The translations under genes were made by a program, and so were the position numbers. DNA of 64,000 bases from Dehalobacter sp. Lineage in GTDB: Bacteria > Bacillota > Desulfitobacteriia > Desulfitobacteriales > Syntrophobotulaceae. The notes beneath the pieces are model-generated. The model was given only the letters and a program-made list of their open reading frames with translations. It was not told the DNA's origin and did no database searches. How positions within the stretch are numbered: position 1 is the stretch's first letter; each line of letters begins with the position of its first letter. The stretch covers positions 25,085 through 89,084 of the forward strand of contig JAMPIU010000178.1 of the NCBI GenBank assembly GCA_023667845.1, given 5' to 3'. Shown piece after piece: positions 17,586 to 26,351 of this stretch.

Positions 17586-18164
17586 TTAAATCCTCTTTAG
17601 AATATCCCCAATAATCAATAAAAGGAATTTGTTCAACAGATTAGCCAGACGCTCTTCATCCCCGCCATACTTATTAAAAATATTGATGATACCTTCAATA
17701 AGCGCCACGGCCAGGGAATCGGCAAGCAGCATATCGCTGCCGGGCCTGGAACTGGTTAAGAACAAATCGTTTTCCAGACGCTGCTTAACAAGCTCAATCA
17801 GTTCCGCCTTTATATTTTCGTATTTAGAGCCCTCAACACTCTTCATCAGGATCAAAAACTGCGTTCTGTTATCCAGAAACACCTTGGTCATCGCTTCCGT
17901 GACATAAGTGATGCTTTGCGTCGACAGACTGCTTTTATCGGATATGTTAATGAATACCAGTTTCCGAAGCTGTTCTATGGTAGACTGAAGAATATTATCG
18001 AGCAGGTCATCCTTACCGGAAAAATAGGAGTAAATATTCCCTACGGTAATCCCGGCTTGCTGCGCAATATTCCGCATTGAGGAATGGCGGTATCCTGAGA
18101 CGAGAAACTCCTCTTCCGCTGCCTCAATAATCCTTTTTTTGATTTCTTCTTTTGGCACTTGCAT
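17586..18164 (-). CDS. TetR-family regulator of the MMPL operon
   Basis: This 192-residue regulator has a TetR helix-turn-helix near the N-terminus (SSMRNIAQQAGITVGNIYSYF, about residues 33-53) preceded by RIIEAAEEEFLVSGYRHS. The C-terminal ligand and dimer domain is all-helical. The frame is open further upstream, but a strong promoter ends at 18196, so a start at 18182 would leave almost no leader; ATG 18164 (MQVPKEEIKKR) is preferred. The next gene, an MMPL exporter, begins 25 bases on, so the regulator probably represses its own export operon. Confidence 0.88.
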   Translation of the reverse strand: MQVPKEEIKKRIIEAAEEEFLVSGYRHSSMRNIAQQAGITVGNIYSYFSGKDDLLDNILQSTIEQLRKLVFINISDKSSLSTQSITYVTEAMTKVFLDNRTQFLILMKSVEGSKYENIKAELIELVKQRLENDLFLTSSRPGSDMLLADSLAVALIEGIINIFNKYGGDEERLANLLNKFLLLIIGDILKRI

Positions 18165-18195
18165 AAATAAACACCCATTCATTATTCTTTGTTTC

Positions 18196-18224
18196 AGTAT
18201 ATCGCGGTGGAAATCCAGTGTCAA
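18196..18224 (-). promoter_or_regulatory. Sigma-A promoter of the TetR-MMPL operon
   Basis: On the minus strand TTGACA (18224-18219), a 17-base spacer and TATACT (18201-18196) give a near-consensus promoter just before the TetR gene. Confidence 0.85.
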
Positions 18225-18424
18225 TATTAAACATAAGTTCATTTATGCTGCGTTATTCTTATTCTATGTGGCCGTATCCTGGATATGTATCTGTTTGCTC
18301 ATCATATTTCTTCAGATTTCACCTCGTAGTGGACACCCTTGCTCTGGGCTGACGTTTGCCAACTGCCAGCCCCCATAGCATACTTTCACCGCCTAGTTAC
18401 ACGCCATACATGGCGCACAACAAC

Positions 18425-18453
18425 AAAACAACCGGGGTCAAATCGGTTGTTTT
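18425..18453 (-). terminator. Hairpin terminator downstream of the DUF4405 gene
   Basis: AAAACAACCG (18425-18434) pairs perfectly with CGGTTGTTTT (18444-18453). On the minus strand this ends transcripts of the DUF4405 gene. The rest of 18243-18424 holds the upstream region of the TetR operon and no gene. Confidence 0.65.
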
Positions 18454-18507
18454 GCTTAGCCTTGCTTAATATCTATATTTTCCTATCCTTGCAGCGTCAT
18501 TGTTTGC

Positions 18508-19473
18508 TTATATCCCGTAAAGTTCCTGATATTCCTGTTCTGCCGCCCTTATTTCACCTTGAGCCTTATCACATTGCGGATACAAAAGAGAGCAGTTTTT
18601 ATGGCAACCGTTACAGTGCAGCTGGGACAGGTACGCATCAAGACTGATTTTTTCTTCCGAACCGGTGGTATCATCAACAGTTACATCCGTAGCGGCATTA
18701 TTTACCGAACCAATAGCATCAGCGTCTTCTGATTTATTATTGCTAATCGATATGTCCCCGGTGATACTGCTTCCAGTAACACGATTGTCAGAAACTGAAC
18801 CCTCCGAATAGGTTATGTTTTCATTATATTGGCCTTCTGTCGGGGAGTCAGTCCTGTTTGGGGATGTACTTTGCGATGTCGTGATCTGGGTCTCTGCAAT
18901 TTTGCCTAATTGATTCTCATCGCTTGCCGAAACTGTTGAAAGAACCCGGGTATACAACATGACGACCAGCAGGCATGCCGCACCAAGGCGAACCAGTGTC
19001 TTCCTGACATTGCGTTCTTTTAGGTTTATGATGATCCTGCCGACTGATTTTACGAAATAGCTGGCATGAATTGCAAGATGGGTGATCAGGAAGCCCAGAC
19101 AGACGTATGATGTGCATTTATGGATCAGATAGATCCATTCACCATGAATCGTATCTGAAGGAAACAAAACCTTCGATATCAGAACTCCCGTAGTCACGAT
19201 AATCGAAATACTGATGAAGATTGCGAGATTCAAAGCATATTTCATCTTTACGGAAACTGCGGTCCTATTTTTAAGCTTATTTTGTATCAGATTCAACGTT
19301 GTGTTTTTCACCCAGGATCCGTTCAACAGAATATGGATACCGAAAAGAGCAAAAATAAATAGCCCTGCAATCTCATGAAAAGCTAACCCGGTTCCAAAAG
19401 CATCCAGCAAGAACACAAAAAGTATGCTCATCGCAATATCCAATACAATCTTTGTCACTAATTTGCTGCTCAT
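18508..19473 (-). CDS. DUF4405-type membrane protein with a cysteine-rich CXXCH tail
   Basis: This 321-residue protein has four predicted membrane helices in the first ~160 residues with spaced histidines (H33, a GIHILLNGSW segment, an IHKCTSYVCLGFLITHLAIH segment). This is the DUF4405 pattern, thought to bind b-type haem. A fifth helix (about 165-180) leads to a long Ser/Thr/Asn/Asp-rich linker (190-275). The tail carries C287-x2-C290-H291, then C294 and C301. CXXCH is the c-type haem attachment signature, and the four cysteines could instead hold an iron-sulfur cluster. The tail should face outside the membrane. A membrane electron-transfer role is inferred. Confidence 0.68.
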   Translation of the reverse strand: MSSKLVTKIVLDIAMSILFVFLLDAFGTGLAFHEIAGLFIFALFGIHILLNGSWVKNTTLNLIQNKLKNRTAVSVKMKYALNLAIFISISIIVTTGVLISKVLFPSDTIHGEWIYLIHKCTSYVCLGFLITHLAIHASYFVKSVGRIIINLKERNVRKTLVRLGAACLLVVMLYTRVLSTVSASDENQLGKIAETQITTSQSTSPNRTDSPTEGQYNENITYSEGSVSDNRVTGSSITGDISISNNKSEDADAIGSVNNAATDVTVDDTTGSEEKISLDAYLSQLHCNGCHKNCSLLYPQCDKAQGEIRAAEQEYQELYGI

Positions 19474-19615
19474 TCAACCCTCACCTAACCGTTATGTATT
19501 CGTATCAATTTCTAATACGATCATTCTTATCTTGCTATGTATTCTATACGGCTCCTGTGTTGGTTCTATGGCAGAAAGATGACAATTTTATGAACAATCC
19601 GTCTGCACAAGAATA

Positions 19616-19635
19616 ATACCGCCGAAAGGCGGTAT
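19616..19635. terminator. GAAA-loop hairpin
   Basis: ATACCGCC (19616-19623) and GGCGGTAT (19628-19635) pair perfectly around a GAAA tetraloop. On the minus strand TATTCTT follows, so it may terminate leftward transcripts entering this gap. Confidence 0.5.
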
Positions 19636-19722
19636 CGTATAAATAAGGCAAATGCAAATTGCATTTTAAATTGATTCTAATGCCTTTCTTAAACGTACAC
19701 CCTTGTTGGCACACAAATAAAC

Positions 19723-19750
19723 GGCCTCCTCGCATTGATGCGAAGAGGCC
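19723..19750. terminator. Strong GC-rich hairpin next to the MITE-like element
   Basis: GGCCTCCTCGCAT (19723-19735) pairs with ATGCGAAGAGGCC (19738-19750) with one mismatch. On the minus strand it is followed by GTTTATTTG. It is a plausible back-up terminator for the cobalamin operon. Confidence 0.55.
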
Positions 19751-19762
19751 TTAAGTGTATAA

Positions 19763-20039
19763 CCCGCAAAATTCCTCATGGACACAAACAGATAATTTTA
19801 CTCGAGTCACCTACTTTAATCAAAACACATGGAATCACAAATGGGACTTACGCTACTTTCTCTACGCCTTTCTCAAGAATCACCCGGATAATGGAGTCTA
19901 GAAATGGAGCCTGGTGAAAACCTAAGGTCAAGGTAACAAACGAATCTACTGAAACAACATACTTGTGAACCTGAACGTTAACTGGAAATCGATGGACCTC
20001 AAACACGAATCTTAACGGAAAACTGAGGAATTTTGCGGG
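19763..20039. mobile_element. 277-bp MITE-like element with 16-bp terminal inverted repeats
   Basis: CCCGCAAAATTCCTCA (19763-19778) and its exact reverse complement (20024-20039) bound a 277-base segment with no open frame worth calling. This size and architecture fit a non-autonomous transposon derivative. I see no convincing target-site duplication, so the assignment is tentative. It fills most of the gap between the DUF4405 gene and cobO. Confidence 0.45.
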
Positions 20040-20050
20040 AAACTAATCTG

Positions 20051-20081
20051 AATAAATAAAGCCAACCCTGAAGGTGGCTTT
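20051..20081 (-). terminator. Terminator of the cobalamin operon
   Basis: AAAGCCAACC (20058-20067) pairs with GGTGGCTTT (20073-20081) with one bulge. Read leftward the hairpin is followed by ATTTATTC. Confidence 0.6.
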
Positions 20082-20254
20082 GAATCCGTCCGGCAACATC
20101 CCATACATCCCTCTGACCTGTGCCTCGAATTCCAACCTGACCTGTCAGCAAAAGGTAACACTGTATGTTTTTAACCATCATGTATTATATTTTCTGATTT
20201 TAGTATAAAGCGGAGACCGGATTCTTGTCAAGATGGAATCGAGGCTGTCAAATA

Positions 20255-20785
20255 TTACCGTTCAATGCCGAGGCGCGCTTTGATCCCTTTATCATAAGGA
20301 TGTTTAACTTTCTTGATCTCAGAGACATAGTCGGCTAAATCGAGCAGCTCTTCCACAGGCCCCCGTCCGGTCAGCACAACCTCAAGCCCTTCAGGTTTCG
20401 TCCGCAAAAATTCAAGCAGAAGCGCACGGTCAATCAGGTCATAATTATAGGAGGCTACGGCTTCATCAAGAATCAGCAAATCGGCTTGGCCCTCACGGCA
20501 CGCTGAAACCGCTTGCTGCAGGATCTTATTATAAACGGTCCTGCGCTGCTCCTTCTGCTCATTTGTCTCCTGATTATAGAAACCAAAGGACTCTTCACCG
20601 CGCAAAAACGTTATCCCCGGAATTTTCTCCAGGGTATGCAGTTCCCCAGTATCCTGGCTTTTTAAGAACTGGACGATCAATACCCTGCGCCCTCTGCCTG
20701 CACACCTGACTGCCAGACCGAGGGAAGCGGTCGTTTTTCCTTTGCCGTCCCCGCAGTAAATATGAATAAGACCCTTTTTCATCAA
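20255..20785 (-). CDS. cobO: Cob(I)yrinic acid a,c-diamide adenosyltransferase (BtuR/CobO type)
   Basis: This 176-residue P-loop enzyme has GDGKGKTT at residues 12-19, LIVQFLKSQDTGEL, the DLLILDEAVASYNYDL Walker B region and VVLTGRGPVEELLDLADYVSEI, all BtuR/CobA/CobO hallmarks. It transfers the 5'-deoxyadenosyl group of ATP to cob(I)alamin-type corrinoids, both in synthesis and in salvage. It is the last gene of the leftward cobalamin cluster, starting at the base next to the cobQ stop. A terminator lies 175 bases further on. Confidence 0.95.
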   Translation of the reverse strand: MMKKGLIHIYCGDGKGKTTASLGLAVRCAGRGRRVLIVQFLKSQDTGELHTLEKIPGITFLRGEESFGFYNQETNEQKEQRRTVYNKILQQAVSACREGQADLLILDEAVASYNYDLIDRALLLEFLRTKPEGLEVVLTGRGPVEELLDLADYVSEIKKVKHPYDKGIKARLGIER

Positions 20786-22297
20786 TTATACACCTGCCTC
20801 CAAAATATCCACGATCGCAGCCATGTCGACGTGTTTTCGGATTTCATCCGCCAATCGGTCATACTGCTGCTCTTTATATTGTTTATAGCTTAACCGTTTG
20901 AGGCTTGTTGAATCCAACCCCTTTTTATTCAACAGACATTCGGCAATTGCTACAGCGACTCCTTCTTCATCAAATATGCCATGAACATAGCTGCCCATAA
21001 TATTCCGCTTCCGGACGCCTTCTGTCTTTTGCACCTGAAGGCCTGACTCGATGTCGATATGCGTCAGAGGCTCGGTATCTCCTGTTTCTGTCACGCCCAT
21101 ATGAATCTCATAACCGTGGAAACGGATCGCGGATAATCCGGCAAGAACACCATCAAGCTGACTGAACCGACCTTCCACCTGCGTCCTGGTCTTCTGTTTG
21201 GAGAATATTGTCTTCATATCCAGCAGACCCATTCCCGTGAGACTCCCGCCCTCTTCTACGCCAAAAGGATCTTCCAACGTTTCTCCAAGCATTTGGTAGC
21301 CTCCGCATACGCCAAATACAATGGTTTCCCCGTCAGCAGCCTGCTTTTTAATCTTCGCTTCCAGACCGCTCTGACGCAGCCACAACAAGTCAGCCATCGT
21401 ATTTTTCGTCCCTGGCAAGATGATCATGTCCGGATTCTTCAGCTCAGCCATGGATTTTACATAGCGCAGGGAAACTCCGGGAATCAGTTCGAAAACGTTA
21501 AAATCAGTAAAATTGGACATCCTTGGCAGCCGGATCACTGCAATATCTACTGCTTGCACTGTTTTGTCCACAGCAATTCTTTCGGATAAACTATCTTCAT
21601 CTTCAATGTCGATATTCAGATATGGAACGACACCGATGACCGGAATATTGACTTTTTCTTCGATCATCCGCAGCCCGGGCTTCAGAATTTCTACATCTCC
21701 GCGAAATTTATTAATCACAATGCCTTTGATCATTTTCCTTTCATCTTCACTTAAGAGCATCACCGTGCCGTAAATAGATGCAAAAACGCCACCCCTGTCA
21801 ATGTCGGCAACAAGCAGGACAGGAGCTTTAGCCATTTTGGCCATCCCCATATTAACGATATCATCCTCCTGCAAGTTAATCTCTGCGGGACTGCCTGCTC
21901 CTTCAATGACAATAACGTCATTGTTCTGGTCAAGCGTCTGATAGGACGCCATAATGTTTGGAATGAGCCTGGTCTTATATTTAAAATAGTCTGCTGCATT
22001 CATATTACCCAACACTTCACCGTTGACAATGACCTGCGAGCCCTGATCATTCGTCGGTTTCAGAAGGATCGGATTCATCAGGACACTGGGTTCCTGCCCG
22101 GCAGCTTCTGCCTGGACAACCTGCGCTCTGCCCATCTCCAGTCCTTCTTTGGTAATGTAGGAGTTCAAGGCCATGTTCTGGGATTTGAAGGGCGCTACCT
22201 TATAACCTGCCTGTTTAAAAACACGGCACAGACCTGCCGTGAACAAGCTTTTTCCGGCGTTGGACATTGTTCCCTGAACCATGATTGATTTGGCCAT
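20786..22297 (-). CDS. cobQ: Cobyric acid synthase (CobQ/CbiP)
   Basis: This 503-residue enzyme has an N-terminal P-loop synthetase domain ([12 protein letters not shown], then [13 protein letters not shown]) and a C-terminal class I glutamine amidotransferase domain. The nucleophile is C331 in [10 protein letters not shown] and the distal His lies in [12 protein letters not shown]. It amidates side chains b, d, e and g of adenosylcobyrinic acid a,c-diamide. Its length is normal (about 500). It abuts cobO without a gap and follows the phosphoglycerate-mutase-like gene by 37 bases. Confidence 0.97.
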   Translation of the reverse strand: MAKSIMVQGTMSNAGKSLFTAGLCRVFKQAGYKVAPFKSQNMALNSYITKEGLEMGRAQVVQAEAAGQEPSVLMNPILLKPTNDQGSQVIVNGEVLGNMNAADYFKYKTRLIPNIMASYQTLDQNNDVIVIEGAGSPAEINLQEDDIVNMGMAKMAKAPVLLVADIDRGGVFASIYGTVMLLSEDERKMIKGIVINKFRGDVEILKPGLRMIEEKVNIPVIGVVPYLNIDIEDEDSLSERIAVDKTVQAVDIAVIRLPRMSNFTDFNVFELIPGVSLRYVKSMAELKNPDMIILPGTKNTMADLLWLRQSGLEAKIKKQAADGETIVFGVCGGYQMLGETLEDPFGVEEGGSLTGMGLLDMKTIFSKQKTRTQVEGRFSQLDGVLAGLSAIRFHGYEIHMGVTETGDTEPLTHIDIESGLQVQKTEGVRKRNIMGSYVHGIFDEEGVAVAIAECLLNKKGLDSTSLKRLSYKQYKEQQYDRLADEIRKHVDMAAIVDILEAGV

Positions 22298-22334
22298 CGT
22301 GTGACACCCGCTTTCCTGTTTGTTATGTTAGTAT

Positions 22335-23456
22335 TTACTCTGAAATCAAATACTTTAAGACCTTATTCGCCTCTAAATTCCCCGACGGCAAGGTTTCCCC
22401 GGCTTTCCTGAAGATATACGGAACATCCAAGGCCGAATGCTTCCCGCTGACAGGGCTGGTCGCATGATCAGCGCAGATCAGAATCCCAGTATCATCTTTC
22501 AGGTTCTGACGCAGAAAAGCAAAAAATTCCCGATCAACTCTTTCGATAAATTCAATTTTTTCTCGATGATCATGCCGGTGAGCGGCTTCATCTGTGCCAT
22601 TGATATGCACAAGCACAAAGTCATACTCGGATAACAAGCGGCATGCCGTTTGCGCCTTAAGGGCCAGATCCGTATCCGTATCTCCAGTAGCTTTTGCCAA
22701 ATCAGGAACATCCATCTTCAAGGCCAAAGCAATCCCTTTGGCAATTTCCGTACCGCAGACTGCCGCTGCCTTTTTACCATACAATTCTGCAAATGCAGGT
22801 AAACGGCTTTTCCCAGATATCCCCCATGGATAAAAAATCATTTGCTGTTCTTGGCTGCTTAGGTATTTTAACCTATTTTTCCCCTCCGAAACAAATTTTT
22901 GGAGTATGGGGGCCGAAGTGCAAATGTCCGCTAATAAATCATCGGAATCATCGCCCAAAAATTCATGCGGCGGATACGTCTTGCAATCCAGCGTTTGAAA
23001 ATAATGCGCTTTGACAATGATCAGGTTCCTGTACCCGGATAAATGCAGCATCTTGATATTCGGATCGATATCAGCCGCTATCTTCGCTGCTTTTTGCATT
23101 TCAGCTCCGGTTAAGTTCCCGCCGTTGAAGGAAGCTAATCTTCCGTGACTGTCAAGGGCGGCAAGATTGCAGCGCAAAACGACTTCATCCTGCTCCAGGC
23201 AGTAGCCGTTGGCAAGCAGTTCGAGTGATGCCCTGCTTTGCGGGAAATAGGCCGGCTTAACGCCTAAAAGATTCAGGATACACGGCATGCTTTCCGGCAG
23301 GTAATCCTGCGGGCAGGAATCAAACCAGCCAGTATGACCTTCAGCGGCAATTTGGTCAAGTTCTGGATGACGGGCAGCCTCAAATGTGGTCTGCCAGCCT
23401 AATTCTTCAATTTTTTCATCTGCAAGTCCGTCAACAATGACCATGACTGCTTTCAT
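22335..23456 (-). CDS. ApgM-like (cofactor-independent phosphoglycerate mutase family) protein in the cobalamin operon
   Basis: This 373-residue member of the alkaline-phosphatase/ApgM superfamily has an N-terminal metal motif VDGLAD, HINGTDEAAHRHD with K and D in KIEFIERVD, and a C-terminal ADHATSP...KHS metal site. Relatives include archaeal-type phosphoglycerate mutase and a subgroup proposed to be homoserine kinase. Its gene overlaps the 3' end of cobD by 26 bases (ATG 23456, with GTG 23459 also possible). CobD uses L-threonine phosphate, and no PduX-type threonine kinase is seen here. A role in making threonine phosphate is therefore an attractive inference; a phosphatase or mutase role is the alternative. 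Confidence 0.8.
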   Translation of the reverse strand: MKAVMVIVDGLADEKIEELGWQTTFEAARHPELDQIAAEGHTGWFDSCPQDYLPESMPCILNLLGVKPAYFPQSRASLELLANGYCLEQDEVVLRCNLAALDSHGRLASFNGGNLTGAEMQKAAKIAADIDPNIKMLHLSGYRNLIIVKAHYFQTLDCKTYPPHEFLGDDSDDLLADICTSAPILQKFVSEGKNRLKYLSSQEQQMIFYPWGISGKSRLPAFAELYGKKAAAVCGTEIAKGIALALKMDVPDLAKATGDTDTDLALKAQTACRLLSEYDFVLVHINGTDEAAHRHDHREKIEFIERVDREFFAFLRQNLKDDTGILICADHATSPVSGKHSALDVPYIFRKAGETLPSGNLEANKVLKYLISE

Positions 23457-24516
23457 CACATATCACATCCCTGAGTACGGCGCTGAGTTTCAAATTATCT
23501 TCATGGCTTTTCACAGCAACCCTGAAGTATTCACCGTTTAAATTGACATAGTTGGCGCATGGACGGATCATAATCCCTTTCGCTATCAGCTTTTCAGACA
23601 GGTCTGTACGCTGAGTCCGGAAAAATATGTAGTTTGCTCTGGAGCCGATGACCTTCAGTCCAAGACCCAAAAGTGCATCAATCAAAAATCTTCTTTCTGT
23701 TTGAATCAGCTGTTTCGTCTGCTGCAGATAGGCAGTTTCTTTTAAGGCAGCGGTACCGGCCGTTTGGGCCAGCGTTGAAACACTCCAGTCTTGACCGGCA
23801 GACCTCATTTGTTCGAGCAATGTTTTGTTCGCTGTCAAAGCGTAGCCAAGTCTAAAACCCGGCATCGCAAATATCTTGGTAAAAGCTTTCAGAATGACGA
23901 GATTTTCATACTGTTCAATGCAGTTTTGCACAGAAAATTGTTCTTTATCTTCGACAAAATCCATAAAGCATTCATCAATCATCACGATTGCCCCGATTTC
24001 CTGGCTCTTGGCAAGCACCTTCTGTAAAAACGCACGTGAACACAATTGACCGGTAGGATTATTGGGGTTACAGATGATCATCAGGTCCAGGCCTGGGCGC
24101 ATCTGATCCAACAGGTCCTCACGGGCTGCAAAATCGTGCTCTGGCCGTAAAAAATAATATTCTACCGAGCAATCCACCGTACGCAGCGCCTTTTCATAGT
24201 CTGCAAAGGTTGGAGCAAAGATCAGCGCCTTTTTTGGTTTCAGAGCCAACGCAAGTCGGAAAATAATCTCTGCGGCCCCATTGGCGGCAAGGATATAATC
24301 AGGATCCGTGCACTCATAGTTGGCCAAAGCCGCAACAAGATCCCGGCAAAACGGGTCCGGATAATTCGTACATTCATCAAGCGAACGGATCACGGCTTCC
24401 TTTACAGACTCCGGCAGCCCGAGTGGATTGACGTTAGAAGAAAAATCAAGAATTTCCTGCCTGCCCGTCAGTTTTTTTACCGAATAAATGTCTCCGCCGT
24501 GGATATATTGATACAT
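23431..24516 (-). CDS. cobD: L-threonine-O-3-phosphate decarboxylase (CobD)
   Basis: This 361-residue fold-type I PLP enzyme resembles histidinol-phosphate aminotransferase. N-terminal HGGDIYSV and LDFSSNVNPLGLP are typical of CobD. Also visible are ICNPNNPTG (about 148-156), the PLP-binding Lys 214 in LKAFTKIFAMPG and R222 in FRLGYA. It decarboxylates threonine phosphate to (R)-1-amino-2-propanol phosphate, which CbiB joins to cobyric acid. AGGTGAG precedes the ATG. A long repeat-bearing gap separates it from cbiB, so it may have its own promoter. Confidence 0.94.
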   Translation of the reverse strand: MYQYIHGGDIYSVKKLTGRQEILDFSSNVNPLGLPESVKEAVIRSLDECTNYPDPFCRDLVAALANYECTDPDYILAANGAAEIIFRLALALKPKKALIFAPTFADYEKALRTVDCSVEYYFLRPEHDFAAREDLLDQMRPGLDLMIICNPNNPTGQLCSRAFLQKVLAKSQEIGAIVMIDECFMDFVEDKEQFSVQNCIEQYENLVILKAFTKIFAMPGFRLGYALTANKTLLEQMRSAGQDWSVSTLAQTAGTAALKETAYLQQTKQLIQTERRFLIDALLGLGLKVIGSRANYIFFRTQRTDLSEKLIAKGIMIRPCANYVNLNGEYFRVAVKSHEDNLKLSAVLRDVICDESSHGHC

Positions 24517-24642
24517 CTGCTCTCACCTGTCTCTGTCGTATTTGTAGCCTAAGTTTGTTTAAAGTGGAACTGTTTCTCTGAAGCATTATTCTAGCATTTT
24601 AGCTTATTGAAATCTTTTATTTTATTCTTTATTTTGAGGCTC

Positions 24643-24768
24643 GCGTCTCTTCGTAACCGCCTTTTCGGCTATTGCGCCATCCATGGCATCGCGACATTAG
24701 GCCATCCGTGGCCGTCAAAAAGCCGCGCTCCACATCCATGTTCCGCTTGTCAGGTTACGAAGATACGC
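24643..24768 (+). repeat. Hairpin element, copy 2
   Basis: Outer arms 24643-24658 (GCGTCTCTTCGTAACC) and 24753-24768 pair over 16 bases with one mismatch. The core starts CGGCTATTGCGCCATCC at 24666 and ends AAAAAGCCGCGCTCC around 24729, followed by CACATCCATGTTCCGCTTG. The core is homologous to 8976-9076, but the outer arms are unrelated. This copy also carries an inserted GCCATCCGTGGCC motif. The rest of 24517-25289 shows no gene. Confidence 0.7.
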
Positions 24769-25073
24769 TAATTTGTAGAAAGTTTTGTAGAAAGTTTAGA
24801 AAAGCACCGAGCCGAATACCTTAAGTCCCATTATACTGTCTCAGCCGGTATTCCTCGCTTTGTTGGCAAGCACAAGTCTAAAATCCTAAATTGCCGCCAT
24901 GTGAAGCACGATGTAGAGCGTTGCGCTCAGAAGTAACAATGCTTAGAAGGTACTGATACAAGGAGCAAGTCATAAAGAAGCTAGTTACGGAAGGCAAAGG
25001 AAGGCAAAGTAAACCTGCTTATTAAGTTTGACAGTGCTTCTTGAGCCGCTAAAGTCTCCCACCCTTAAGATCA

Positions 25074-25177
25074 GTCTGGGAGTCACAGTTCCGCGCTAAG
25101 CGGAGCACGAGGCGGAGCGCGGCTTTTTGTGCCACGGAGGGCACAACAGCCGAAAAGCGGTATTGTGACTCCCAGAC
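25074..25177 (-). repeat. Hairpin element, copy 3 (inverted orientation)
   Basis: Outer arms GTCTGGGAGTCACA (25074-25087) and TGTGACTCCCAGAC (25164-25177) are perfectly complementary. On the minus strand the core reads CGGCTGTTGTGCCCTCC, then GTGGCACAAAAAGCCGCG, matching copies 1 and 2. It faces copy 2 across about 305 bases. Confidence 0.7.
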
Positions 25178-25289
25178 CTACCCCATAGAGCGCTTCACTC
25201 AAAGATAATCCCCAAAGAGCGGATAACTACAGGCTTACCTTAATAAGTCTTGATAACTACACTGATTGTGCTCTTCTGCTCCGTAGAAT

Positions 25290-26264
25290 TTACAAAGCTA
25301 CTACTTTCTGCACAATAACGGCTCTAACAGCGAACCCCAGAATCAGGCCGACAAGCGACGTCGCAACCATCAGCTTGTTGGCGCGGCGGATGTCTTCAGC
25401 CTCGATCTCCCGGATCGGGTCACCGATCGTTGGCTTAACCACCAGCTTGCCAAAGTAAGAATTGCTTCCGGCAAGTTGAACATTAAGGGCCCCGGCGCAA
25501 ACGGCTTCAGTGTGGGCGGAATTCGGACTGGTATGATTATGACGGTCACGCCGGTAGATTCTCAAGGCATCTTTGAAATCATAACGGGTCAAAAAAACAG
25601 CCAGGAGCATCAAATAGGCAGAAATTCTAGCCGGAAGATAATTGGCGACATCATCCAGTTTGGCAGCAAACCGGCCAAAATAAAGATATTTGTCATTTTT
25701 ATAGCCAATCATCGAGTCCAGCGTATTGACCGCTTTATACAAAAAGCCCAATGGGGCGCCGCCAACTAGAATGAAAAGCATCGGCGCGATAACGCCGTCG
25801 GAAAGATTTTCGGCCACGGTTTCCACAGCGCCTTTCGCTACCTGGGAGCTGTTCAAGTTCTCCGTGTCCCGGCCGACAATCCAGGATAATTGATAACGGG
25901 CTTCCATGATATCGTTCTTCTGCAGGGCATCATAGACCTTCATGCTCTCAGCTTTCAGCGACTTCGTAGCCAGAATCTGATAACACATCAAGGCCTCGAC
26001 AATAAACCCTAGCAGCGGGCTGATGCTATTCAGCAAATACAATAGGCCCAGCGGCACGAGAAATGTCACCGTAACAATGGTAGCAGTCAGCAGTACCCCG
26101 CACCAATACTGGCTTCGGTCCGTCCTGCAACTGATCCGGTGCAGGTATTTATCTCCCCCGGCAATCAGCGAACCGATCCAGCGGACCGGATGAGGCAACC
26201 AGGGAGGATCACCAAAAATCAAATCCAAAATATAACCTGTCACTAAAGCATAAAGTGTAATCAT
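25290..26264 (-). CDS. cbiB: Adenosylcobinamide-phosphate synthase (CbiB)
   Basis: This 324-residue integral membrane protein has the N-terminal signature DLIFGDPPWLPHPVRWIGSL and internal VETVAENLSDGVIAPM and ANYLPARISAYLM motifs, all diagnostic for CbiB. It joins aminopropanol phosphate to the f-propionate of adenosylcobyric acid at the membrane. It has normal length and 4-5 hydrophobic segments. It is transcribed after cobC, with an 87-base gap to it. Note that the name cobD is used in some genomes for this enzyme; here cobD is kept for the decarboxylase. Confidence 0.96.
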   Translation of the reverse strand: MITLYALVTGYILDLIFGDPPWLPHPVRWIGSLIAGGDKYLHRISCRTDRSQYWCGVLLTATIVTVTFLVPLGLLYLLNSISPLLGFIVEALMCYQILATKSLKAESMKVYDALQKNDIMEARYQLSWIVGRDTENLNSSQVAKGAVETVAENLSDGVIAPMLFILVGGAPLGFLYKAVNTLDSMIGYKNDKYLYFGRFAAKLDDVANYLPARISAYLMLLAVFLTRYDFKDALRIYRRDRHNHTSPNSAHTEAVCAGALNVQLAGSNSYFGKLVVKPTIGDPIREIEAEDIRRANKLMVATSLVGLILGFAVRAVIVQKVVAL

Positions 26265-26351
26265 TCAATACCAACTTCTTTATCATTTCATCGACTTCGT
26301 CATTACCAAAACCAGCGGGCGACCAACTTCGGACCTTTATATTCTTATCAT

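Noticed and set aside
24517..25289. A second B12 riboswitch before cobD
   Set aside because: No B12 box or GCCACTG motif is visible on the minus strand; the gap holds the hairpin elements only.
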